Source: Nemertoderma westbladi (lineage: Eukaryota; Xenacoelomorpha; Nemertodermatida; Nemertodermatidae). From it: DNA of 64,000 nucleotides. The stretch lies in the NCBI GenBank assembly GCA_032718475.1, contig JAUCBJ010002880.1, positions 1 to 64,000 on the forward strand, in the 5' to 3' direction. The translations under genes and the position numbers were made by a program. This document shows, piece after piece, positions 46,666 through 58,524 of this stretch; the stretch's first letter is position 1, and each line of letters begins with the position of its first letter. The notes under the pieces are model-generated. The model was given only the letters and a program-made list of their open reading frames with translations, did no database searches and was not told where the DNA came from.

Positions 46666-48510
46666 GTTAGTGTGGTTGTGGCTGTCAGCAGCCACACAGT
46701 AACAGGTTAGTGTGGTTGTGGCTGTCAGCAGCCACACAGTAACAGGTTAGTGTGGTTGTGGCTGTCAGCAGCCACACAGTAACAGGTTAGTGTGGTTGTG
46801 GCTGTCAGCAGCCACACAGTAACAGGTTAGTGTGGTTGTGGCTGTCAGCAGCCACACAGTAACAGGTTAGTGTGGTTGTGGCTGTCAGCAGCCACACAGC
46901 AACAGGTTAGTGTGGTTGTGGCTGTCAGCAGCCACACAGTAACAGGTTAGTGTGGTTGTACCTGTCAGCAGCCACACAGCAACAGCTTAGTGTGGTTGTG
47001 GCTGTCAGCAGCCACACAGGAACAGGTTAGTGTGGTTGTGGCTGTCAGCAGCCACACAATAACAGGTTAGTGTATTTGTGGCTGTCAGAAGCCACACAGT
47101 AACAGGTTAGTGTGGTTAAGGATTGTGGGTGTACCTGTCAGCAGCCACACAGTAACAGGTTAGTGTGGTTGTGGCCGTCAGCAGCCACACAGTAACAGGT
47201 TAGTGTGGTTGTGGCTGTCAGCAGCCACACAGCAACAGGTTAGTGTGGTTGTGGCTGTCAGCAGCCACACAGTAACAGGTTAGTGTGGTTGTGGCTGTCA
47301 GCAGCCACACAGTAACAGGTTAGTGTGGTTGTGGCTGTCAGCAGCCACACAGCAACAGCTTAGTGTGGTTGTGGCTGTCAGCAGCCACACAGTAACAGGT
47401 TAGTGTGGTTGTGGCTGTCAGCAGCCACAAGGTAACAGGTTAGTGTGGTTGTGGCTGTCAGCAGCCACACAGTAACAGGTTAGTGTGGTTGTGGCTGTCA
47501 GCAGCAACACAGTAACGGGTTAGTGTGGTTGTGGCTGTTAGCAGCCACACAGTAACAGGTTAGTGTGGTTGTGGCTGTCAGCAGCCACACAGTAACAGGT
47601 TAGTGTGGTTGTGGCTGTCAGCAGCCACACAGTAACAGGTTAGTGTGGTTGTGGCTGTCAGCAGCCACACAGTAACAGGTTAGTGTGGTTGTGGCTGTCA
47701 GCAGCCACACAGTAACAGGTTAGTGTGGTTGTGGCTGTCAGCAGCCACACAGTAACAGGTTAGTGTGGTTGTGGCTGTCAGCAGCCACACAGTAACAGGT
47801 TAGTGTGGTTGTGGCTGTCAGCAGCCACACAGTAACAGGTTAGTGTGGTTGTGGCTGTCAGCAGCCACACAGTAACAGGTTAGTGAGGTTGTGGCTGTCA
47901 GCAGCCACACATTAACAGGTTAGTGTGGTTGAGGATTGTGGGTGTACCTGTCAGCAGCCACACAGCAACAGGTTAGTGTGGTTGTGGCTGTCAGCAGCCA
48001 CACAGCAAAAGGTTAGTGTGGTTGTGGCTGTCAGCAGCCACACAGAAACAGGTTACTGTGGTTGTGGCTGTCAGCAGCCACACAGTAACAGGTTAGTGTG
48101 GTTGTGGCTGTCAGCATCCACACAGTAACAGGTTAGTGTGGTTGTGGCTGTCAGCAGCCACACAGTAACAGGTTAGTGTGGTTGTGGCTGTCAGCAGCCA
48201 CACAGTAACAGGTTAGTGTGGTTGTGGCTGTCAGCAGCCACACAGTAACAGGTTAGTGTGGTTGTGGCTGTCAGCAGCCACACAGTAACAGGTTAGTGTG
48301 GTTGTGGCTGTCAGCAGCCACACAGTAACAGGTTAGTGTGGTTGTGGCTGTCAGCAGCCACACAGTAACAGGTTAGTGTGGTTGTGGCTGTCAGCAGCCA
48401 CACAGTAACAGGTTAGTGTGGTTGTGGCTGTCAGCAGCCACAGAGTAACAGGTTAGTGTGGTTGTGGCTGTCAGCAGCCACACAGTAACAGGTTAGTGTG
48501 GTTAAGGATT
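46640..48510 (+). repeat. 40-bp minisatellite made from the exon 4 / intron 4 junction, about 46 copies
   Basis: The unit is 40 bp: GTTAGTGTGG, then TTGTGGCTGT, CAGCAGCCAC and ACAGTAACAG. The second half equals the end of exon 4 (codons for CQQPHSN), and the join between units is CAG followed by GTTAGTG, identical to the authentic 5' splice site. Each unit can form an 8-bp hairpin (TGTGGCTG, loop TCAG, CAGCCACA). Copies are nearly identical, and a few lose the donor (CAGCTTAGTG at about 46983 and 47357, GGTTACTG at about 48051). Older, longer units with GATTGTGGGTGTACCTG occur near 47120 and 47932 and match the end of the array at 48505, where the unique intron resumes as GGTGTATCCG. Confidence 0.95.
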
Positions 48511-48625
48511 GTGGGTGTATCCGCATGTTATCCATAAACTCGTATTTTTATAATTAATTACAGTTTCTTAATATTCAGCTGATTCCATTCCATTTTATTA
48601 TTCATTTATTGGCGCAACTTTCCAG

Positions 48626-48869
48626 GTTTATGATTTGCTGCGATAGTTGTGATTACTGGTACCATGGTGATTGCGTTGGAGTCACTGAGGCTCAGGGTAA
48701 GGTTATGGAGAATAAAGGCCGAGATTATATTTGCCCTCAATGTCGAGAGAAGGCTGCATTAATGGAACATGTCGAAGACGAAATGGAAAGTAAACCCATT
48801 GATGAGTTAATCAATATCGATGTGGCAAGTGACAAAGAATCTGATGGTCTCGATACTTCTGAGAATAAG
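48626..48869 (+). CDS. DIDO1: DIDO1/PHF3-like gene, exon 5, main part of the PHD finger
   Basis: The acceptor is GCGCAACTTTCCAG at 48625. The first G completes the Arg codon, and 81 codons follow to the donor AAG-GTAATT. Joined to exon 4, the finger reads C172, C174, C186, C189, H194, C197, C217 and C220 in my numbering of the spliced product, a complete C4HC3 zinc set. The string FMICCDSCDYWYHGDCVGV is very close to the DIDO1/PHF3 family, and W192 matches the aromatic residue used to bind methylated lysine. In the family this finger binds histone H3 trimethylated at Lys4 at active promoters. After the finger comes an acidic linker (EHVEDEMESKPIDEL). Identity to human DIDO1 was judged from memory of the family, not by alignment. 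Confidence 0.88.
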
Positions 48870-49449
48870 GTAATTTTACCTCAAATAGCAACAAATATCA
48901 TATTTTGCTCGCCTGGAATCCCGCAGTTATCCCCATGTCAACATATGTGAAGAATACCAGGTTTTCACTAAAAACCCAGGTTACAGAAGGGCTGAATCTA
49001 ACCAAAACAATAAATTAAAATGAACGTTTCAAGAAACATTAATATTAATAATTGATAACTCTATTATTTATTAATTGTGAAGCAAGTTGAGTAAAAAACC
49101 TTACTGGTAGGAAAGATTTTTGGCGAGCCCAGTACACGTTGGCTGACTTACTGACGCGAACTATTTAAACATTTCCAAGTAATTGCACGGCACCCATTGG
49201 TGCCTGTTCTGCAAAAGCTTGAAAAGTATTATATTCGCGCGCAGCAGTCCAGTATCAAGAAGCAGAAACGTGATTGGCGCAAGTTTTTGGAGCTGCTTCC
49301 CAGTGGATAGTAACTGGTTACACATCTATATCTTCGTTTCATTGCCCGTTCCTTCTCCCTTTGGGTCTCCACACTATAAATTTCATTTCTTGGATTGGCC
49401 TCCTGAGAAGGCCTTCCTTCGTGAGGCGAAACCACCGGTCAGCTGACTA
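48870..49449 (+). other. Intron 5, left part
   Basis: The sequence after the exon 5 donor GTAATT is unique. Frames at 49183-49504 have no domain and are not supported. The stretch ends at the inverted-repeat element at 49450. Confidence 0.55.
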
Positions 49450-49740
49450 TGACACACATTTGGTATTTTTATTCGATATTCGATATTTTATTTCTTTATT
49501 ATAATTCTGTTATTTAAATCGTAATAAAATTAATTAAATCGCGATAAAATTAATTAAATCGCGATAAAATTAATTAAATCGCGATAAAATTAATTAAATC
49601 GCGATAAAATTAATTAAATCGCGATAAAATTAATTAAATCGCAATAAAATTAATTTTATCGCGATTTAATTAATTTTATAACAGAATAACAGAATTATAG
49701 AGAAGAAATAAAATATCGAATAAATATACCAAATCTGTCA
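49450..49740. mobile_element. MITE-like palindromic element with internal 20-bp tandem repeats
   Basis: Terminal inverted repeats of about 60 bp start TGACACACATTTGGTA at 49450 and end TACCAAATCTGTCA at 49740. Inside are about seven copies of a 20-bp unit, TTAATTAAATCGCGATAAAA, followed by one copy in inverse orientation, so the whole 291 bp is nearly a palindrome. There is no coding capacity. The element lies about 20 bases before the 58-bp array. I cannot assign a superfamily, and no clear target-site duplication is visible. Confidence 0.75.
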
Positions 49741-49759
49741 TTTACCACTGATTGCCTGT

Positions 49760-52700
49760 AACCGCCTAGGTCCAGTTACTTTTTGGGTTTTTTTTTTTGC
49801 ATACATGAATCCTCGCTTCTACCGCCTAGGTCCAGTTACGTTTTGGGTTTTTTTTTGCATACATGAATCCTCGCTTCTACCGCCTAGGTCCAGTTACTTT
49901 CTGGGTTTTTTTTTGCATACATGAATCCTCGCTTCTACCGCCTAGGTCCAGTTACTTTCTGGGTTTTTTTTTGCATACATGAATCCTCGCTTCTACCGCC
50001 TAGGCCAGTTACTTTCTGGTTTTTTTTTTGCATACATGAATCCTCGCTTCTACCGCCTAGTTTCAGTTACCTTCTGTGTTTTTTTTGCATACTTGAATCC
50101 TCGCTTCTACCGCCTAGGTCCAGTTACCTTCTGGGTTTTTTTTGCATACATGAATCCTCGCTTCTACCGCCTAGGTCCAGTTACTTTCTGGGTTTTTTTT
50201 TGCATACATGAATCCTTGCTTCTACCGCCTAGTCCAGTTGCTTTCTGTGTTTTTTTTTGCATACATGAATCCTCGCTTCTACCGCCTAGGTCCAGTTACT
50301 TTCTGGGTTTTTTTTTGCATACATGAATCCTCGCTTCTACCGCCTAGGTCCAGTTACTTTCTGGGTTTTTTTTTGCATACTTGATTCCTGGCTTCTACCG
50401 CCTAGGTCCAGTTACTTTCTGGGTTTTTTTTTGCATACATGAATCCTCGCTTCTACCGCCTAGGTCCAGTTACCTTCTGGGTTTTTTTTTGCATACTTGA
50501 TTCCTGGCTTCTACCGCCTAGGTCCAGTTACTTTCTGGGTTTTTTTTTGCATACATGAATCCTCGCTTCTACCGCCTAGGTCCAGTTACCTTCTGTGTTT
50601 TTTTTGCATACATGAATCCTCGCTTCTACCGCCTAGGTCCAGTTACTTTCTGTGTTTTTTTTTGCATACTTGAATCCTCGCTTCTACCGCCTAGGTCCAG
50701 TTACCTTCTGTGTTTTTTTTGCATACTTGAATCCTCGCTTCTACCGCCTAGGTCCAGTTACCTTCTGTGTTTTTTTTTGCATACTTGAATCCTCGCTTCT
50801 ACCGCCTAGGTCCAGTTACCTTCTGTGTTTTTTTTGCATACTTGAATCCTCGTTTCTACCGCCTAGGTCCAGTTACTTTCTGTGTTTTTTTTTGCATACT
50901 TGAACCTCGCTTCTACCGCCTAGGTCCAGTTACCTTCTGTGTTTTTTTTGCATACTTGAATCCTCGCTTCTACCGCCTAGGTCCAGTTACTTTCTGGGTT
51001 TTTTTTTGCATACTTGAATCCTCGCTTCTACCGCCTAGGTCCAGTTACTTTCTGGGTTTTTTTTTGCATACTTGAATCCTCGCTTCTACCGCCTAGGTCC
51101 AGTTACTTTCTGTGTTTTTTTTTTGCATACTTGAATCCTCGCTTCTGCCGCCTAGGTCCAGTTGCTTTCTGTGTTTTTTTTTGCATACATGAATCCTTGC
51201 TTCTACCGCCTAGGTCCAGTTACTTTCTGGGTTTTTATTTGCATACTTGAATCCTTGCTTCTACCGCCTAGGTCCAGTTACTTTCTGGTTTTTTTTTTTG
51301 CATACATGAATCCTCGCTTCTACCGCCTAGGTCCAGTTACCTTCTTTTTTTTTTTTGCATACTTGAATCCTTGCTTCTACCGCCTAGGTCCAGTTACTTT
51401 CTGGGTTTTTTTTTGCATACATGAATCCTCGCTTCTACCGCCTAGGTCCAGTTACTTTCTGGGTATTTTTTTGCATACATGAATCCTCGCTTCTACCGCC
51501 TAGGTCCAGTTACTTTCTGGGTTTTTTTTTGCATACATGAATCCTCGCTTCTACCGCCTAGGTCCAGTTACCTTCTGTGTTTTTTTTGCATACTTGAATC
51601 CTCGCTTCTACCGCCTAGGTCCAGTTACTTTCTGGGTTTTTTTTTGCATACTTGAATCCTTGCTTCTACCGCCTAGGTCCAGTTACTTTCTGAGTTTTTT
51701 TTGCATACATGAATCCTCGCTTCTACCGCCTAGGTCCAGTTACCTTCTGTGTTTTTTTTTGCATACTTGAATCCTTGCTTCTACCGCCTAGGTCCAGTTA
51801 CTTTCTGGGTTTTTTTTTGCATACTTGAATCCTTGCTTCTACCGCCTAGGTCCAGTTACTTTCTGGGTTTTTTTTGCATACATGAATCCTCGCTTCTACC
51901 GCCTAGGTCCAGTTACTTTCTGGGTTTTTTTTTTGCATACATGAATCCTCGCTTCTACCGCCTAGGCCAGTTACTTTCTGGTTTTTTTTTTGCATACATG
52001 AATCCTCGCTTCTACCGCCTAGTTTCAGTTACCTTCTGTGTTTTTTTTGCATACTTGAATCCTCGCTTCTACCGCCTAGGTCCAGTTACTTTCTGGGTTT
52101 TTTTTGCATACTTGAATCCTTGCTTCTACCGCCTAGGTCCAGTTACTTTCTGGGTTTTTTTTTGCATACATGAATCCTTTCTTCTACCGCCTAGGTCCAG
52201 TTGCTTTCTGTGTTTTTTTTTTGCATACATGAATCCTCGCTTCTACCGCCTAGGTCCAGTTGCTTTCTGTGTTTTTTTTTGCATACATGAATCCTCGCTT
52301 CTACCGCCTAGGTCCAGTTACTTTCTGGGTTTTTTTTTGCATACATGAATCCTCGCTTCTACCGCCTAGGTCCAGTTGCTTTCTGTGTTTTTTTTTGCAT
52401 ACATGAATCCTCGCTTCTACCGCCTAGGTCCAGTTACTTTCTGGGTTTTTTTTTGCATACTTGAATCCTCGCTTCTACCGCCTAGGTCCAGTTACTTTCT
52501 GGGTTTTTTTTTGCATACATGAATCCTTTCTTCTACCGCCTAGGTCCAGTTGCTTTCTGTGTTTTTTTTTGCATAGATGAATCCTCGCTTCTACCGCCTA
52601 GGTCCAGTTTCTTTCTGTGTTTTTTTTTTTGCATACATGAATCCTCGCTTCTACCGCCTAGGTCCAGTTACTTTCTGGGTTTTTTTTTGCATACTTGAAT

Positions 52701-55700
52701 CCTTGCTTCTACCGCCTAGGTCCAGTTACTTTCTGGGTTTTTTTTGCATACATGAATCCTCGCTTCTACCGCCTAGGTCCAGTTACCTTCTGTGTTTTTT
52801 TTGCATACTTGAATCCTCGCTTCTACCGCCTAGGTCCAGTTACCTTCTGTTTTTTTTTGCATACTTGAATCCTCGCTTCTACCGCCTAGGTCCAGTTACC
52901 TTCTGTTTTTTTTTGCATACTTGAATCCTCGCTTCTACCGCCTAGGTCCAGTTACTTTCTGTGTTTTTTTTTGCATACTTGAATCCTCGCTTCTACCGCC
53001 TAGGTCCAGTTACCTTCTGTGTTTTTTTTGCATACTTGAATCCTCGCTTCTACCGCCTAGGTCCAGTTACTTTCTGGTTTTTTTTTGCATACATGAATCC
53101 TCGCTTCTACTGCCTAGTTTCAGTTACCTTCTGTGTTTTTTTTGCATACTTGAATCCTTGCTTCTACCGCCTAGGTCCAGTTACTTTCTGTGTTTTTTTT
53201 TGCATACATGAATCCTCGCTTCTACCGCCTAGGTCCAGTTACCTTCTGTTTTTTTTTGCATACATGAATCCTCGCTTCTACCGCCTAGGTCCAGTTACTT
53301 TCTGTGTTTTTTTTTGCATACATGAATCCTCGCTTCTACCGCCTAGGTCCAGTTACCTTCTGTTTTTTTTTGCATACTTGAATCCTCGCTTCTACCGCCT
53401 AGGTCCAGTTACTTTCTGGGTTTTTTTTTGCATACTTGAATCCTCGCTTCTACCGCCTAGGTCCAGTTACTTTCTGTGTTTTTTTTTGCATACATGAATC
53501 CTCGCTTCTACCGCCTAGGTCCAGTTACCTTCTGTTTTTTTTTTGCATACTTGAATCCTCGCTCCTACCGCCTAGGTCCAGTTACTTTCTGTGTTTTTTT
53601 TTGCATACATGAATCCTCGCTTCTACCGCCTAGGTCCAGTTACTTTCTGGTTTTTTTTTTGCATACTTGAATCCTCGCTTGTACCGCCTAGGTCCAGTTA
53701 CTTTCTGGGTTTTTTTTTGCATACTTGAATCCTCGCTTCTACCGCCTAGGTCCAGTTACTTTCTGTGTTTTTTTTTGCATACATGAATCCTCGCTTCTAC
53801 CGCCTAGGTCCAGTTACCTTCTGTTTTTTTTTTTGCATACTTGAATCCTCGCTTCTACCGCCTAGGTCCAGTTACTTTCTGGGTTTTTTTTTGCATACTT
53901 GAATCCTCGCTTCTACCGCCTAGGTCCAGTTACTTTCTGGTTTTTTTTTTGCATACATGAATCCTCGCTTCTACCGCCTAGGTCCAGTTACCTTCTGGGT
54001 TTTTTTTTGCATACTTGAATCCTCGCTTCTACCGCCTAGGTCCAGTTACTTTCTGGTTTTTTTTTTGCATACATGAATCCTCGCTTCTACCGCCTAGGTC
54101 CAGTTACCTTCTGGGTTTTTTTTTGCATACATGAATCCTTGCTTCTACCGCCTAGGTCCAGTTACTTTCTGTGTTTTTTTTTGCATACTTGAATCCTCGC
54201 TTCTACCGCCTAGGTCCAGTTACTTTCTGGTTTTTTTTTTGCATACATGAATCCTCGCTTCTACCGCCTAGGTCCAGTTACCTTCTGGGTTTTTTTTTGC
54301 ATACATGAATCCTTGCTTCTACCGCCTAGGTCCAGTTACTTTCTGTGTTTTTTTTGTATACTTGAATCCGCCGCTTCTACCGCCTAGGTCCAGTTACCTT
54401 CTGTGTTTTTTTTGCATACATGAATCCTTGCTTCTACCGCCTAGGTCCAGTTACTTTCTGTGTTTTTTTTGTATACTTGAATCCGCCGCTTCTACCGCCT
54501 AGGTCCAGTTACCTTCTGTGTTTTTTTTGTATACTTGAATCCGCCGCTTCTACCGCCTAGGTCCAGTTACCTTCTGTGTTTTTTTTGCATACTTGAATCC
54601 TCGCTTCTACCGCCTAGGTCCAGTTACCTTCTGGGTTTTTTTTTGCATACATGAATCCTCGCTTCTACCGCCTAGGTCCAGTTACTTTCTGGTTTTTTTT
54701 TTGCATACATGAATCCTCGCTTCTACCGCCTAGGTCCAGTTACTTTCTGGGTTTTTTTTTGCATACATGAATCCTCGCTTCTACCGCCTAGGTCCAGTTA
54801 CTTTCAGGGTTTTTTTTTGCATACATGAATCCTCGCTTCTACCGCCTAGGTCCAGTTACTTTCTGGTTTTTTTTTGCATACTTGAATCCTCGCTTCTACC
54901 GCCTAGGTCCAGTTACTTTCAGGGTTTTTTTTTGCATACATGAATCCTCGCTTCTACCGCCTAGGTCCAGTTACTTTCAGGGTTTTTTTTGCATACATGA
55001 ATCCTCGCTTCTACCGCCTAGGTCCAGTTACTTTCTGTGTTTTTTTTGCATACATGAATCCTCGCTTCTACCGCCTAGGGCCAGTTACCTTCTGGGTTTT
55101 TTTTTGCATACATGAATCCTTGCTTCTACCGCCTAGGTCCAGTTACTTTCTGGGTTTTTTTTTTGCATACATGAATCCTCGCTTCTACCGCCTAGGTCCA
55201 GTTACCTTCTGTGTTTTTTTGCATACTTGAATCCGCCGCTTCTACCGCCTAGGTCCAGTTACTTTCTGGGTTTTTTTTGCATACTTGAATCCTCGCTTCT
55301 ACCGCCTAGGTCCAGTTACTTTCAGGGTTTTTTTTTGCATACATGAATCCTCGCTTCTACCGCCTAGGTCCAGTTACCTTCTGTGTTTTTTTGCATACTT
55401 GAATCCGCCGCTTCTACCGCCTAGGTCCAGTTACTTTCTGGGTTTTTTTTGCATACTTGAATCCTCGCTTCTACCGCCTAGGTCCAGTTACTTTCTGGGT
55501 TTTTTTTTGCATACATGAATCCTCGCTTCAACCGCCTAGGTCTAGTTACTTTCTGGGTTTTTTTTTTGCATACATGAATCCTCGCTTCTACCGCCTAGGT
55601 CCAGTTACTTTCTGGGTATTTTTTTGCATACTTGAATCCGCCGCTTCTACCGCCTAGGTCCAGTTACTTTCTGGGTTTTTTTTTGCATACTTGAATCCGC

Positions 55701-56238
55701 CGCTTCTACCGCCTAGGTCCAGTTACCTTCTGTGTTTTTTTTGCATACTTGAATCCTCGCTTCTACCGCCTAGGTCCAGTTACCTTCTGTGTTTTTTTGC
55801 ATACTTGAATCCTCGCTTCTACCGCCTAGGTCCAGTTACCTTCTGTGTTTTTTTGCATACTTGAATCCGCCGCTTCTACCGCCTAGGTCCAGTTACTTTC
55901 TGGGTTTTTTTTTGCATACTTGAATCCGCCGCTTCTACCGCCTAGGTCCAGTTACTTTCTGGGTTTTTTTTTGCATACTTGAATCCTCGCTTCTACCGCC
56001 TAGGTCCAGTTACTTTCTGGGTTTTTTTTTTGCATACTTGAATCCGCCGCTTCTACCGCCTAGGTCCAGTTACTTTCTGGGTTTTTTTTGCATACTTGAA
56101 TCCGCCGCTTCTACCGCCTAGGTCCAGTTACTTTCTGGGTTTTTTTTTGCATACTTGAATCCGCCGCTTCTACCGCCTAGGTCCAGTTACTTTCTGGGTT
56201 TTTTTTTGCATACTTGACTTGAATCCGCCGCTTCTACC
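49760..56238. repeat. 58-bp minisatellite array, about 111 copies, in intron 5
   Basis: The unit is about 58 bp. It holds CCGCCTAGGTCCAGTTACTT, then TCTGGG or CTCTGTG variants, a T run of about 7-12, GCATACATGAATCC and TCGCTTCTA. Length differences come mostly from the T run. Patches share variants (TTGCTTC, TACTTGAA, GCCGCTTC), and GCCGCTTC dominates the right end from about 55200. Chained open frames reading NPRFYRLGPVTF-type repeats are by-products. The array fills most of intron 5 of the PHD gene. Confidence 0.96.
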
Positions 56239-56933
56239 GGGGAATATTTTTTTACTCAACTTATTGCTATAAATAATATAATTATCAATTAATACAAAAC
56301 AATAAACGGATTATGTATAGTTTATAAGATATAAATAATAATATGCGCTATAAAACACTCAATAAGGAGTTGACAATGTTATTTAGGCACTTATTATTTA
56401 TCATTATTTATTATTTTTTATTATTATTATTTATTATTATTTATCATTATTTATTATTATTTATTATTATTATTTATTATTATTCTTCACATAGTTAATA
56501 TTATTGTTCACTTTTTATTTAGGCAGCTTTAATTTATATTAGAAGTTATAATTATTACAAAAAAAAATTATCATTTTATACATATAAAATTGAAATAAAA
56601 TGTCGACTGAAAAGTGAAAACCTAGTATATTCTTCACATGAGGCACATATTTTTTTTAAAAGGGTTCGGCTACTCATGTGCATTACCTGGAATAGTCATA
56701 TTGATAGAAATGGCAGGGATTTCATTACAATATATTATAATTAAACGACTGTTATATTTTGATACCTGATATTCTAATATCGGTATTGTTGCTTTCCCAG
56801 GATGGAGTTAGGCACATTTCAAGTCGGGGAACTTTTTCAAAAAGGTTTAGAAAATTAAAATATAGCTTTTTAGAAGTTAACAAATAGAATTCGTACATTT
56901 AAAAGTTAACAAACAGTTTTCTCATGTTTTTAG
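56239..56933 (+). other. Intron 5, right part, with ATT-rich microsatellite
   Basis: The sequence is AT-rich. At about 56389-56483 there is a TTATTATTTATTATT microsatellite with CATT interruptions. The intron ends in GTTTTTAG at 56933. No gene is seen. Confidence 0.65.
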
Positions 56934-57062
56934 GCAGAAATTGATATTCTTGAGATATTTGGTGCCGAAGGTGACGTAACTAACGACAGTGACGTCACAA
57001 AACCAATAAAAGCTTCTAGGGTTAAACAACACGTGGCTCGACCAGCTAAAGCTACAAAAACT
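56934..57062 (+). CDS. DIDO1/PHF3-like gene, exon 6
   Basis: 43 codons in phase 0 read AEIDILEIFGAEGDVTNDSD and then a basic stretch (KPIKASRVKQHVARPAKATK). The acceptor is CTCATGTTTTTAG and the donor is ACT followed by GTAAGT. A second AG four bases into the exon would shift the frame and is less likely. There is no known domain. The acidic-then-basic composition matches the linker after the PHD finger in the DIDO1/PHF3 family. The opposite-strand frame 56922-57302 is not supported. Confidence 0.7.
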
Positions 57063-58353
57063 GTAAGTTTGCCTATTTTGTGAAGAATTTAAATGCATAA
57101 TGATTCCAGCATTAGATCCCATTACCCCCCGACATGAGAAACTCGTCTCCCTCCCCGTAGACCCAATGGTGAAGTAAGGATCCAGCGACTGAACACATTG
57201 ACGGCCCATTGCCTGTCTATCAACAGGTCGAGGTCCGTTAACAAACTGTTCAGTTGTACATTTATTATTCTCATTAACAATATCAGTAGGACTACAAGCC
57301 AATGTAACTCAGTATTTTTGTAAAGTCAACTGTCTTGTTGGTTTTCATCAGCTCTACTGCCGTGGAAAGGTAAAAATATAAACATTTTTTATTTAATTTA
57401 TTTAACATTCCAATGTAATTGTATGCGTTCTTTCATGTGAGCTATATCAGAAAATCCGATTCCAATCGCAAAGTGGTGTTTCTGATTTGTAAAAACAGCC
57501 TATATTTAAAAGGTTTCCAGGTTAATTAAGTTTGGTTGTGTAAAGTATAAGAAACTTAAGTAATTAATTCTTGTTATATTGTGTTACGTATTTATGATAC
57601 TAGCATGTGAATTGTGGCAGAGTTTTCAAAACCCTATTGGACGAATATTGTTTAGATGGTGTTTGAATATATGGTATATTATCTATTGTGAATTGTGCCC
57701 TTATCGTCTTAGCGAAATATTGGCAATAAATGATTATTATTATTATTAGGGCACCCGCCACCCACTGACACTTAAATGGAGTCTATAAAGTTTAATCAAA
57801 TCTAATATTGTAAAATAGTAAAAGTTTTTTAAGCTAGTTACGGGTCGGGTAGTAAATATTTTTCTTGATTAATTAATTAACTTCAGTAAGGTTTTTTAAT
57901 TTATTAAATAGTTTTGTTTTTTAATTGATTAGGGAGCACGTTATCTTTTAATTACAGTGGAAAGATTGGGTGCAATCTTCGACCGCGTCCAACCTTCGCC
58001 CGATTCGGGGAAAGGAGCATGTTACAGACACGATAGGTTACAGAGACGAAATTTTTTAACCAAAATAATAAACGAGGTTGTTAACACTCATTTTGAGGGC
58101 GAAGATTGCTCGCGGGCGAAGCTTTCCCGCGCGCGAAGTTTGCTGCATCCCAGTGGTGTGGAACATAACATAATCATATTAATCCGTGGCTCACTTCATC
58201 ATTGGGTCTATGGGCTATGTGAAAGTAAACCCAGCTTATGGATAAATTTATTCCCATAGACACAATGACGTGTCTCAACCACTCATTACAGACTGACCCA
58301 AATGTAACGCAAGGATTACGACGACCCTAACAACAACTCTTCTATCTCTCTAG
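57063..58353 (+). other. Intron 6
   Basis: A 1,291-bp intron starts GTAAGT and ends TCTCTCTAG. The 100-codon frame at 57957-58259 inside it is GC-richer than its surroundings but has no known domain or splice borders. It may be a fragment of an inserted element. Confidence 0.6.
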
Positions 58354-58524
58354 GCTGCTGCGAAGTCTCGGTCAAAAGGTAGTTCGCATTCACATAAAAG
58401 TGCTGATGTTTGCATCAATGAAGGCTGCAAAAATGCTGTGCTGAAAGACACAGTTTACTGCAGTAAGGAATGTTTGCACATACAGACGTCGCGATCGCTT
58501 GAGATGTTAACTGCCAAACAAGAG
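58354..58524 (+). CDS. DIDO1: DIDO1/PHF3-like gene, exon 7, Cys cluster
   Basis: 57 codons in phase 0 end at GAG followed by GTTAGT. The centre reads VCINEGCKNAVLKDTVYCSK and ECLH. It has Cys pairs C325-x4-C330 and C341-x3-C345 in my numbering. A short Cys cluster with VYCS(N/K)EC is a recognisable family feature between the PHD finger and the TFIIS-like central domain of DIDO1/PHF3 proteins. This supports the assignment independently of the PHD finger. In the family, TFIIS-like and SPOC domains follow and contact RNA polymerase II. They would lie right of this window, so the gene is partial here. Confidence 0.78.

Noticed and set aside
48890-49504. Small plus- and minus-strand frames in intron 5
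   Set aside because: They overlap each other on both strands, have no domain, and lie between an exon donor and a MITE.
49921-55657. Series of plus-strand frames reading NPRFYRLGPVTF-type repeats
   Set aside because: They are chained readings of a 58-bp non-coding unit with variable T runs. The frame changes with each T-run length, so no continuous protein is encoded.
57957-58259. Separate small gene or extra exon in intron 6
   Set aside because: There is no domain, no acceptable splice borders in phase with the neighbours, and the flanking exons 6 and 7 join in phase 0 without it.
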